From positions 34,182 through 98,181 of the forward strand of contig JABDJO010000099.1 of NCBI GenBank assembly GCA_013002465.1: 64,000 nucleotides of DNA, read 5' to 3'. The position numbers and the translations under genes are program-made. The notes below the pieces were generated by a model. That model ran no database searches, was not told where the DNA came from, and was given only the letters and a program-made list of their open reading frames with translations. Source of the DNA: Silicimonas sp. (GTDB lineage Bacteria > Pseudomonadota > Alphaproteobacteria > Rhodobacterales > Rhodobacteraceae). Numbering within the stretch: position 1 is the stretch's first letter; each line of letters begins with the position of its first letter. This document shows, piece after piece, positions 8,893 to 16,788 of this stretch.

Positions 8893-9459
8893 ATGAGCGA
8901 GTCTCACTCAGGGTTGAGCGTTACCGAGTTTTCGAAAAAGCAGAATGACAGCGCCTATTACATGGAAATGGCGTTCAAGCTGGTTGGAGTCCTTTTGATC
9001 CCGGCGGGCGGTATCGTGATGTTCCTACCCCAGATCGTGGCCGGGCACGCTTCGTCCGTGACGCAGGTTGCCATGCTGGCGGCTTTCGTGTTTTGCGGCG
9101 TCGCCCTGCATCGCTGGGCCGACAAGGGTTTTCGCCGCCGCATTCACATCAATCCGACGCGCCGCGAGTTGTGTATCGGGACGCTGAATGCCGATAACCG
9201 ATTTTGCCGGCGGTCGTCCTATGGGGCCGATCTGATCGAGAGTTTCTTCATTGTGCGTTCGAAGGACCCAAAGACCCCTGCCAAGCTGACCATGCGGCTG
9301 AAGGCCGGGGCGCGGTCGATTTGCCTGTTCGAAGGCAGTGAAGCGGCATTGGTGCCGGTGCTTGAGCGCATCTCGAAGGTGATGCAGCCGCCACAGCAGC
9401 GCAACCGGCGGGTCCGCACCCAGGCCAATGGCGGATTTATCCGCGTGTCGTTCGGCTAG
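8893..9459 (+). CDS. small uncharacterised membrane protein
   Basis: A 188-residue protein of unknown function. Two membrane segments lie at about residues 25-45 (FKLVGVLLIPAGGIVMF) and 55-75 (VAMLAAFVFCGVALHRWA), followed by a soluble domain of about 110 residues rich in Arg. The frame is open from 8791, with ATG codons at 8791, 8815 and 8827. I prefer 8893 (MSESHSGLS) because the upstream residues look like untranslated sequence, but no start has a convincing ribosome site. It ends four bases into the gene for the LysR regulator on the other strand (converging). Confidence 0.6.
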   Translation: MSESHSGLSVTEFSKKQNDSAYYMEMAFKLVGVLLIPAGGIVMFLPQIVAGHASSVTQVAMLAAFVFCGVALHRWADKGFRRRIHINPTRRELCIGTLNADNRFCRRSSYGADLIESFFIVRSKDPKTPAKLTMRLKAGARSICLFEGSEAALVPVLERISKVMQPPQQRNRRVRTQANGGFIRVSFG

Positions 9460-10346
9460 GCACCACGCGCAAACGTCGCGCTTACGCGTTTTTGCACAAT
9501 CCGCGCGAGGTCCTCGGCCAGGGCAATGCCGGTGGCCCGTTCGCGCAACAGGGCCGTCACCGGGCGGCGGTCCGACAACCCCTTGATCCTTCGGAAGGCC
9601 AGGTCGTTCGGCAGGATGTGGGCGACCGTTTCGGGCAGGATGGTGACCCAGGTGCCGGTGCGCACCATGGCAATCAGCGACAGGGTGTTGGGCACGCTGA
9701 TGTGGGCTTCGGCTATCACCCGGCGGACGGCGGGGGTTTCAATCATATCGCAAAGGTTGTTGCTGATGAACCCGGCGGCGGACACATCGTCGATCGTCAC
9801 CGTTTTCTTTCGGACCGCGATCGGATGTGCGGGCGCGGTGATCAGTCCGAAGCGGTCCTCGAACAAGGGGATGCTGCGCACCCCGTTCAGCGTGTGTTTG
9901 CCGGACACAATGCCAAGGTCGGCCTGACCCTGCAAAAGCGCGCGGATGATCTGTTCGGTGTCGGCATCGCGCAGTTCGACCTTCAGGCCGGGATGCCGGT
10001 CGGTCAGGGTCTGGATGGCCGAGGGAAAGACCAGCCCCGCAACCGAGGGCACCGAGGCGATGCGGATCAAGCCATGCGGTGAACGCGCCGAGGTTTCGAT
10101 CGCGCCGACCGTGGTGTCGAACTGGCGGATCTGTTCCTGGGACAGCGCAAAGATTTCGGTGCCAAGGGGGGTCAGCCGGTTCTTGCGCTCGCTTTCGAAC
10201 AGGCGTTGACCCAGGTGGTCTTCCAACTGCTTCAGCGTCATCGACACCGCCGAGGGCGTGCGCCCCAGGCGCATGGCCGCTTCGGCAAGGTTGCCGGTTT
10301 GTGCCACAGTGCTGAAGGTGCGGAGCATTTCGATCTTTATAGCCAT
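9456..10346 (-). CDS. LysR-family transcriptional regulator
   Basis: A 296-residue LysR-type regulator. The N-terminal winged helix is clear (MLRTFSTVAQTGNLAEAA, then RTPSAVSMTLKQLEDHLGQ), followed by a type 2 periplasmic-binding-like effector domain from about residue 90. It is divergent from the aldehyde dehydrogenase gene at 10440 with about 93 bases between the starts, and a perfect inverted repeat lies exactly over its own start codon. This is the classical layout of a LysR protein that controls the neighbouring operon and represses itself. The inducer is unknown. The last four bases overlap the converging gene at 8893. Confidence 0.93.
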   Translation of the reverse strand: MAIKIEMLRTFSTVAQTGNLAEAAMRLGRTPSAVSMTLKQLEDHLGQRLFESERKNRLTPLGTEIFALSQEQIRQFDTTVGAIETSARSPHGLIRIASVPSVAGLVFPSAIQTLTDRHPGLKVELRDADTEQIIRALLQGQADLGIVSGKHTLNGVRSIPLFEDRFGLITAPAHPIAVRKKTVTIDDVSAAGFISNNLCDMIETPAVRRVIAEAHISVPNTLSLIAMVRTGTWVTILPETVAHILPNDLAFRRIKGLSDRRPVTALLRERATGIALAEDLARIVQKRVSATFARGA

Positions 10347-10363
10347 TTCAATTTCTTTGAAAT
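10345..10363. promoter_or_regulatory. candidate LysR operator (7-5-7 perfect palindrome)
   Basis: ATTTCAA (10345-10351) and TTGAAAT (10357-10363) form a perfect inverted repeat around TTTCT. It contains the T-N11-A core typical of LysR boxes. It covers the LysR start codon and lies 77 bases before the aldehyde dehydrogenase start, so it fits both autoregulation and activation of the operon. Confidence 0.6.
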
Positions 10364-10439
10364 TAAGTTCAGTAGTTTGAGTTTGACTGATATTGCCCGT
10401 GGCGTCCACCTTAGGGTGAATTTCGATCAGGGCAGGACC

Positions 10440-11891
10440 ATGACAGATATCAAACAGAACTTGATCGCCGGCGACTGGGTTGCGGGCGAAGGCGAAGTCG
10501 AAAACCGCAATCCTTCGGATCTGGGCGACCTTGTCGGGGTTTTCGCACAAGCCAGTGCGGATCAGTTGGACGCAACGCTGGAGCAGGCCCGGCGCGCGCA
10601 GGCGGAATGGGCCGGTGTGGGCATGGAGGCCAAGCAGGCCGTGCTGATGGCCATTGGCAACGAGTTGATGGCGCGCGCCGAGGAATTGGGCCGGTTGCTT
10701 AGCCGCGAAGAAGGCAAGCCCCTGGCTGAAGGCAAGGGCGAGGTTTACCGCGCGGGTCAGTTTTTCACCTATTATGCCGCCGAATGTCTGCGCCAGATCG
10801 GGGAAAACGCGGATTCGGTGCGCCCCGGTGTCGAGGTTGACGTGCGGCGCGAGCCCGTGGGCGTGGTCGCCGTGATCAGCCCATGGAACTTCCCCACGGC
10901 CACCGCATCCTGGAAAATCGCGCCGGCCCTTTGTTATGGCAATGCCGTGGTCTGGAAACCGGCCAATGCAACCCCGGCCTCGGCCGTTGCCCTGGCCGAG
11001 ATCATCCAGCGTCAGGACATCCCCAGGGGCCTATTTTCGCTGGTCATGGGGTCGGGCCGTTCGGTGGGCCAGAAGTTGGTCGAAAGCCCGATGGTCAATG
11101 CGATTTCCTTCACCGGTTCGGTGCCCGTGGGCAAGGGGATCGCGGCGGCGGCGATCCAGAACCTGACCAAGGTGCAGATGGAGATGGGATCGAAGAACGC
11201 GCTGGCTGTGATGGACGATGGCGATCTGGATCTGGCCGTCGGCGTGGCCTTGGGCGGGGCCTTCGGCGGCACGGGCCAGAAATGCACCGCGTCGTCGCGG
11301 CTGATCGTGCATGAGGGCATACATGACGCCTTTGTCGAAAAGCTGGTGGCGGGGGCCAAGGCCATGAAGGTGGGTCATGCATTGGAGGACGGCACACAGA
11401 TGGGGCCGGTCGTCAGCGAGCAACAGTTGAACGAGAACCTGGCCTATGTCGAGCTTGGCACATCCGAGGGCGCGGAACTGGCCTGTGGCGGTCAACGGCT
11501 CGATATGCCGCACCAGGGCTTTTACATGTCCCCGGGTGTTTTTGTCGGCACCACCAACGACATGCGGATCAACCGCGAAGAGATGTTCGCGCCCCTGACC
11601 GCCGTCATCAAGGTGGGCAGTTATGACGAAGCCCTGGCGACCGTCAACGACACCAACTTCGGTCTGACCTCGGGCATCGTCACGCGCGATCTGGCGCGGG
11701 CGACCCACTTTCGCCGGAACGCCAGAACGGGGGTGGTCACGGTCAACCTGCCGACGGCGGGAACCGATTATCACGTGCCCTTTGGGGGGCGTGGCGACAG
11801 TTCTTACGGCCCGCGCGAGCAGGGCAAGGCGGCGGCCGAGTTCTATACCACGGTCAAGACGGCTTATATCAGCGCGGGCACCCCGTCATGA
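10440..11891 (+). CDS. aldehyde dehydrogenase (NAD(P)-dependent), first gene of an unknown catabolic operon
   Basis: A 483-residue aldehyde dehydrogenase that oxidises an aldehyde to a carboxylate. Catalytic residues are in place: Asn150 in SPWNFP, Lys173 in VWKPANATP, the base Glu249 in QMEMGSKNA and the nucleophile Cys282 in GTGQKCTASS. The overall look and length fit the semialdehyde dehydrogenase group that includes 2-oxoglutarate semialdehyde dehydrogenase of hydroxyproline and sugar-acid pathways, but this is only a guess. The start at 10440 (MTDIKQNLIAGDWV) is the family start; the frame is open further upstream across the regulator. Its stop overlaps the next gene by four bases. Confidence 0.93.
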   Translation: MTDIKQNLIAGDWVAGEGEVENRNPSDLGDLVGVFAQASADQLDATLEQARRAQAEWAGVGMEAKQAVLMAIGNELMARAEELGRLLSREEGKPLAEGKGEVYRAGQFFTYYAAECLRQIGENADSVRPGVEVDVRREPVGVVAVISPWNFPTATASWKIAPALCYGNAVVWKPANATPASAVALAEIIQRQDIPRGLFSLVMGSGRSVGQKLVESPMVNAISFTGSVPVGKGIAAAAIQNLTKVQMEMGSKNALAVMDDGDLDLAVGVALGGAFGGTGQKCTASSRLIVHEGIHDAFVEKLVAGAKAMKVGHALEDGTQMGPVVSEQQLNENLAYVELGTSEGAELACGGQRLDMPHQGFYMSPGVFVGTTNDMRINREEMFAPLTAVIKVGSYDEALATVNDTNFGLTSGIVTRDLARATHFRRNARTGVVTVNLPTAGTDYHVPFGGRGDSSYGPREQGKAAAEFYTTVKTAYISAGTPS

Positions 11892-12862
11892 GGATCGACT
11901 GCCTGCAATATGCCAATTGGTCGGAAAAGATTTTCCGCCAGATGCGCGAAGGCAAGGTGGACGCGGTGCAGGTGACGATCTCGTACCACGAGATGTTCCG
12001 CGAGACGGTGCAGAACTTCGAACAATGGAACCGCTGGTTCGAGCAGTTCCCGGATCTGATCATGAAGGGTGAGTGGGCCAGCGACATCGACCGCGCACGC
12101 GAAACCGGGCGGACGGCGATCTTTTTCGGGTTTCAGAACCCCAGTCCCATGGAGGACGACATCGGGCTGGTGGAAATTCTGCACACGCTGGGCGCCCGGT
12201 TCATGCAGTTGACCTATAACAACCAGTCCCTGCTGGCGACGGGGTGTTACGAGGCCGAGGACCCCGGCATCACGCGCATGGGACGTCAGGTCATCAAGGA
12301 AATGAACCGTGTCGGTCTGGTCATCGACATGAGCCATTCCGCGGATCGCTCGACCATCGAGGCGGCTGATTTGTCCGAGCGCCCGATTGCGATCACCCAT
12401 GCCAATCCGCATGCGTGGTCTCCGGCCCTTCGCAACAAGAAGGACGATGTGATCCGTGCGGTCACCGAAAACGGTGGGATGCTGGGCTTTTCGATCTATC
12501 CTCATCATCTGAAGGATAAATCGGACTGCACGTTGGAAAGCTTTTGCGGGATGATCGGGGATACGGGCGAGAAATATGGGTTTGAGCAATTGGGCATCGG
12601 AACCGACCTTTGCCAGGACCAGCCCGACAGCGTGGTCGAGTGGATGCGGGTCGGTCGCTGGTCCAAGGAGATCGACTATGGCGAAGGATCGGCGGCGGCG
12701 CCGGGGTTTCCGCCGATGCCGGACTGGTTCAGGGACAACCGCGATTTCGGCAACATCGAAGCCGGTTTGAAGGCGGTCGGCATGAACGACGACGAGGTTC
12801 AGGGGATCATGGGCGGCAACTGGTACAGGTTCTTTGACGAAAACTTCGGGCCCCGGTCATGA
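11888..12862 (+). CDS. M19 (renal dipeptidase-like) family protein with altered metal site
   Basis: A 324-residue protein of the membrane dipeptidase (M19) amidohydrolase fold. The second half of the active site is conserved: His150 in DMSHSADRS, His171 in ITHANPHAWSP, Arg182 in ALRNKKDDVI and Asp240 in GIGTDLCQD. The first half is not. The N-terminal DGHND motif that gives a His and an Asp ligand reads IDCLQYAN, and the bridging Glu (usually GxEGG) reads GFQNP (Gln83). It can therefore hold at most one metal in the usual manner and may hydrolyse something other than a dipeptide, or catalyse a different reaction. No signal peptide is present, so it acts in the cytoplasm. ATGA overlaps on both sides couple it to its neighbours. 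Confidence 0.85.
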   Translation: MRIDCLQYANWSEKIFRQMREGKVDAVQVTISYHEMFRETVQNFEQWNRWFEQFPDLIMKGEWASDIDRARETGRTAIFFGFQNPSPMEDDIGLVEILHTLGARFMQLTYNNQSLLATGCYEAEDPGITRMGRQVIKEMNRVGLVIDMSHSADRSTIEAADLSERPIAITHANPHAWSPALRNKKDDVIRAVTENGGMLGFSIYPHHLKDKSDCTLESFCGMIGDTGEKYGFEQLGIGTDLCQDQPDSVVEWMRVGRWSKEIDYGEGSAAAPGFPPMPDWFRDNRDFGNIEAGLKAVGMNDDEVQGIMGGNWYRFFDENFGPRS

Positions 12863-14541
12863 AGGCCGACACCAGGATCGCCCGACGCGCGCCGGACCAG
12901 GTGATGCGCCTTGGCCGTCTTGGGTCCCTGCACCAGTGCCGATTGAGTTTCATGCGCCAGTTGACCCGGCGCATGGCACGCGAAGGGTGGCGGATCTCGC
13001 GCCCGGTTTTCGACATAGATGCCAAAGGGGTGGGGCGCGCGGTTTACACCGCCAGGGGGCCTGAGCGGGCCTATTCCCTGATCGCTTTTGCCCATGATTT
13101 GCCGCCCGAGATGCGATCAGACCGGGTGATTGCCGAAGCCTGGGATGCGACGTTCACGCTGTTTGACGGGGTGCCGAGTGCCGCCGATATCGACCGGCTG
13201 GAACAAAATGTGCCGCTGCAGGAAGCCGGGCGGATCAGCGAAAGCGAGTTGTCCCTTAGCCGCGCCAACCGGTCGGTTCGGCTTTGGGCGCATGTGGTGG
13301 AGGCTTTGGCCGAGGGCCGGCAACCCGACCTCGAACAGATCGACAGCGTGGGGTATCTGATGCGCACGACGGCGGTCTATGGCTCGGGCAAGTTCGGGGC
13401 CGCCGACCGCGAGGTGATCGCGGCGCGCGACGAGATGCAGGCACCGTTTCAGGCCGAGATGCTGTCGGTTTATCTGACCCGGGTCTTCGTGCGCGATCTC
13501 ATGCAGCACATGGCCCGCGCCAAAGGGGGCGACAGTGCCGTCGATCTTGACCCGGCCATTGCGCGCCGTTTGGGGATCGGGAACTCAACCGGCCTTGGCA
13601 TGGCACCCTTCATCGTCAACCACCCGGTTCTGTTCAACAACTGGATCATCGTGCGCGAAGAGGCGATTGCCCGCGTCCGCTCGGTTGAAACGGCGTCCAA
13701 GGCGGAGGTTGCCGTCTTTCGCGATCTAGTGGCGCGAAGTGCCTTGTCGGTCGCGCAGTGGCGGTCCGCGCATCCGATCCAGATCGAGAAACTGAAAGAC
13801 CTCAGCCGGGACATGTCCGCCCTGCGCGCCCATGTCGAAGACGCCGATCTGGAAGGGGAATACCCCTGGGACCGGCTGGTGATCTGGGCGGAAGAGGCGT
13901 TGAGCCAGGAGGGTCAGGAACTGGTGGCGTCGCTGATCCTGGAACCTTACGACGATCTGGTCGACGGGTTGGCAAGCTGCATGGCCGATGGCAATGGGCA
14001 GGCCTTTCGGATCGACGGCGCCATGTCGCTGGACGAAGTCACCGCCTTGTTGCACGCCGCCTTTGGGTGGGCGTTGGAAGTTGACTGGGACGCCCGCGAG
14101 GAAAACGCCCGCGCCTGGTACGTCTCGGAAGAAAAGCTGGAACCGCGCCTTGCGGAACGGTTCGAGGAAGAGGTGGCCGACTATGAACAACCCCTGGCAC
14201 CGGGGCGCGATGCGGCGCGCGCCTTTGCCGATCTGAAACTCTGGTCGGGCGAGGGGCCGATTGCCGCGTTTTTGCTGGAACACCCCGAACACCGCCACAT
14301 CATTCGCCGGATCCAGATGCACCAAGCCGCGCCCTATGGCGAGATTCGCGACAACACCATCGGGGCCGAACTTTTGCCGATTGATATGCTGAGGGCGAAG
14401 CTTTCGTTTTTCGGGGCCACGCATTTTGACCCAAGATCGGACCGTTGGGTCCGGATCTGCATGTACGCGGGTGCGCCGTACCCCGAGGAATTGTCAGACG
14501 ACACGGCGGATCTCTGGGTTTACCCCGAGGCGGTGTCATGA
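12859..14541 (+). CDS. 560-residue protein of no recognised family
   Basis: I do not recognise this protein. It starts MKADTRIARRAPDQVMRLGR at an ATG overlapping the dipeptidase-like stop and ends overlapping the DUF3726 gene start, so it is made as part of the operon. The first 40 residues are strongly basic (QLTRRMAREGWRISRP). The rest is mainly helical and acidic, without signal peptide, membrane segment or obvious nucleotide-binding loop. A conserved-looking patch near residue 230-260 (GIGNSTGLGMAPFIVNHP, VLFNNWIIVREE) could be a substrate or cofactor site. Its position between two enzyme genes suggests an enzyme or an assembly protein of the same pathway. Codon use matches the neighbours. 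Confidence 0.85.
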   Translation: MKADTRIARRAPDQVMRLGRLGSLHQCRLSFMRQLTRRMAREGWRISRPVFDIDAKGVGRAVYTARGPERAYSLIAFAHDLPPEMRSDRVIAEAWDATFTLFDGVPSAADIDRLEQNVPLQEAGRISESELSLSRANRSVRLWAHVVEALAEGRQPDLEQIDSVGYLMRTTAVYGSGKFGAADREVIAARDEMQAPFQAEMLSVYLTRVFVRDLMQHMARAKGGDSAVDLDPAIARRLGIGNSTGLGMAPFIVNHPVLFNNWIIVREEAIARVRSVETASKAEVAVFRDLVARSALSVAQWRSAHPIQIEKLKDLSRDMSALRAHVEDADLEGEYPWDRLVIWAEEALSQEGQELVASLILEPYDDLVDGLASCMADGNGQAFRIDGAMSLDEVTALLHAAFGWALEVDWDAREENARAWYVSEEKLEPRLAERFEEEVADYEQPLAPGRDAARAFADLKLWSGEGPIAAFLLEHPEHRHIIRRIQMHQAAPYGEIRDNTIGAELLPIDMLRAKLSFFGATHFDPRSDRWVRICMYAGAPYPEELSDDTADLWVYPEAVS

Positions 14542-15167
14542 GCCTGTCTTTGAACGAGGTTGAAGGCCTGGCCAAGAAAGCGGCCCGAGGCACCGGCTAT
14601 CCCTGGGGGTTGGCCGAAGAAGCCGCCAAGGCGTCGCGCTGGCTTGCCGCGCGCGGTGTGGACGGCTGTGCGGCCTTGGCGACCCTTCTGAACATGGCCG
14701 ATGGCCAGGACCTGGCAGCCTGGCGCCCGGTGCCGGGCGACGTCTGGGCGCCGCCGGGTGGGCATCTGTGCCCGGTGACGGCGGGGGCCTCGTTGGCCGA
14801 CGGTCTGGTCGATTTGCGCGAGAAGGCCGTGACCATGGCAGGCGTCGTTTCACCGGTTTTGCTTTTGCCCTTCGCCGCTCAGGTTGCCGCGAGCCATAAC
14901 GCGTTGGTTAAGGTCCGCTGGCACAATGGCAGTGCCGTCACGGACGGAGACATCCTGTCCCTTGAAGGCAGCGTACCTGAGGTGGCGGAACAGGTGACGT
15001 TAGCCGTGGGAGGCGAAATCACCGTACCGCGTGCCCCTTGTTCGCGCCTGACGCCGCCTGACGAAACAAAAGCCTGCCTGGAGCGTTTTGCCCACAGGAC
15101 CTATGCACCGGCCACCGAGGAATCACGGCTGAAAGGGGCGGGTGCGGGCCTTTCTGACAACGACTGA
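14538..15167 (+). CDS. DUF3726 family protein
   Basis: A 209-residue protein that I assign to DUF3726 from its opening MSLSLNEVEGLAKKA followed by GTGYPWGLAEEAAKA. Function is unknown. The first 40 residues resemble the N-terminal helices of the Ldh-family oxidoreductase encoded next (LSLNDIEDLAFRAL... with the same spacing of Leu, Asn, Glu and Ala). The rest is a compact alpha/beta domain. It is translationally coupled to the 560-residue gene (ATGA) and lies 22 bases before the oxidoreductase gene. It may be an accessory or regulatory partner of that enzyme. Confidence 0.8.
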   Translation: MSLSLNEVEGLAKKAARGTGYPWGLAEEAAKASRWLAARGVDGCAALATLLNMADGQDLAAWRPVPGDVWAPPGGHLCPVTAGASLADGLVDLREKAVTMAGVVSPVLLLPFAAQVAASHNALVKVRWHNGSAVTDGDILSLEGSVPEVAEQVTLAVGGEITVPRAPCSRLTPPDETKACLERFAHRTYAPATEESRLKGAGAGLSDND

Positions 15168-15189
15168 CCGACCTGGAACGGGGACAACC

Positions 15190-16203
15190 ATGATCGAAAC
15201 CAAGACACTGAGTTTGAACGACATCGAAGACCTGGCGTTCCGCGCTTTGGTTGCCGCTGGCACCACCGAAGCCAATGCCCGCCCCCTGGCTGTGGCGACC
15301 GCCGCGACCGAAGCCGACGGGGTGGCAAGCCATGGTCTGGCCTATATCCCGATCTATTGCGAACACGTCGATTGCGGCAAGGTGGATGGCGCCGCCGTGC
15401 CGGTTCTGGACACGCCGCGCCCCGGGGTTCTGACGGTCGATGCCGCGACGGGATTTGCCCATTCGGCGATTGATCTGGGGTTTCAGCACCTGATCCCCTT
15501 GGCCCGCGAACAGGGTGTTGCAGCACTTGCGATCCGCAATTCCTATAACTGCGGGGTTCTGGGGTATCACACGGGCCGCTTGGCGCGTGCCGGTCTGATG
15601 GGGCTTGGGTTCACCAATGCGCCGGCCTCGATTGCCCCTTCGGGGGGCGCGAAACCGGTGGTGGGCACGAACCCGTTTTCCATTGCGGCACCCAGTCCCG
15701 ATGGCGAACCCTTGGTCCACATCGACCAGAGCGCCAGCACCATCGCCAAGAGCGAGGTCATGAAACACGCCCGCGAGGGCAAACCGATTCCGGTCGGCTG
15801 GGCGCTGGACCCCGAGGGCAACCCCACAACAGACCCCGAGATCGGGTTGACGGGGTCAATGGCGCCGTCGGGTGGTTACAAGGGCGTCGGCGTTGCACTG
15901 CTGGTCGAAATGCTGGCCGCTGCGATGTCGGGGGCAACGCTCGGCATCCATGCTTCGCCTTTCTCTGGCACCAAGGGCGGGCCGCCCAGAACCGGGCAGT
16001 TCTTCCTTGCCATTGATCCCGAAGCAACGTCGGATGGCGGGTATGGCGCGCGCATGGCCGATCTGGTGGCTGCCGTTTCCGATCAGCCGGGCGCGCATCT
16101 GCCGGGCGACGGGCGGCGAGCTGCTCGCAATCGCGCCAGTACCGAAGGCGTCGCCGTCTCAAAAGCCACGCTGGCCCGGATCGAGGGGCTTTTTTCCGAC
16201 TGA
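15190..16203 (+). CDS. Ldh-family (malate/L-lactate/sulfolactate-type) NAD(P)-dependent oxidoreductase
   Basis: A 337-residue enzyme of the type 2 malate/L-lactate dehydrogenase family, which also includes delta1-pyrroline-2-carboxylate and delta1-piperideine-2-carboxylate reductases, ureidoglycolate and sulfolactate dehydrogenases. The catalytic His48 lies in EADGVASHGLAYIP; the GGAKPVVGTNPFSIA and GGYKGVGVALLVEML motifs follow. It acts on a 2-oxo or imino acid with NAD(P)H. It is the last gene of the operon starting at 10440. The ATG at 15190 has a ribosome site (GGGGACAACC); the frame is open to 15142. A pyrroline-carboxylate type substrate would fit a semialdehyde dehydrogenase partner, but that is inference. 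Confidence 0.9.
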   Translation: MIETKTLSLNDIEDLAFRALVAAGTTEANARPLAVATAATEADGVASHGLAYIPIYCEHVDCGKVDGAAVPVLDTPRPGVLTVDAATGFAHSAIDLGFQHLIPLAREQGVAALAIRNSYNCGVLGYHTGRLARAGLMGLGFTNAPASIAPSGGAKPVVGTNPFSIAAPSPDGEPLVHIDQSASTIAKSEVMKHAREGKPIPVGWALDPEGNPTTDPEIGLTGSMAPSGGYKGVGVALLVEMLAAAMSGATLGIHASPFSGTKGGPPRTGQFFLAIDPEATSDGGYGARMADLVAAVSDQPGAHLPGDGRRAARNRASTEGVAVSKATLARIEGLFSD

Positions 16204-16374
16204 CCGGATGGGACGCGGTTAAGAGTCCGGCACCACTGGGGAGCTGGTTTGCGGGTCAAGCGCACCGCATCCCCCAGTTTCGTTCCCTGGTCATCACGTC
16301 CCACCATGGATATTTTTACCAAGAAGAACGGCCCATTTGAGTGGAGTTTGAGCGCCTTCTTGGAAATGATCCCG

Positions 16375-16788
16375 TCACCCGGCACTCCGTTTGGCCCGGT
16401 GATACGTCAAAGCCAGGGCCGCCATCTGCTGCACCTCCGCCTCGGGCAGGGGGGCGTCCTGTGCCAGATGCACCGCGCGATTGCCTTCAAAGACGAACCC
16501 CTCGGAAAACCGGGCGCGGTAGGTGTCGATCAGGGTCGTCTGGCAATGCACGAACAACGTCACCCGCGCGTTCGGCCCGTCCGACCAGCCGAGGCGCAGC
16601 GTGGTGCCGATGCGCGCACGCTGCGGCAAATAGGCCGGTTCCCCCCATTTCAGCGTTTCTTCCAGGGGGCCAATCGCTTCGGCCTCGGCGGCCGCGAAGA
16701 TCAACCCGCGGATCGCCAGAAGCCTTTCCCTGATCGCGTCTGGGGCAGCGTCGAAGACGCGGGCCACATTCGGTGTTGGTGCGCTCAC
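16375..16788 (-). CDS. DUF1801 domain protein
   Basis: A 137-residue cytoplasmic protein of the DUF1801 family (YdhG/YyaF-like): residues LETLKWGEPAYLP and TTLRLGW are the family signature, with a central FVHCQTTLIDTYRARF. Function is unknown; the fold resembles iron-chaperone frataxin. It begins with GTG, which overlaps the stop of the upstream oxidoreductase gene (GTGA), so the two form a small operon on the minus strand. Confidence 0.85.
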   Translation of the reverse strand: MSAPTPNVARVFDAAPDAIRERLLAIRGLIFAAAEAEAIGPLEETLKWGEPAYLPQRARIGTTLRLGWSDGPNARVTLFVHCQTTLIDTYRARFSEGFVFEGNRAVHLAQDAPLPEAEVQQMAALALTYHRAKRSAG

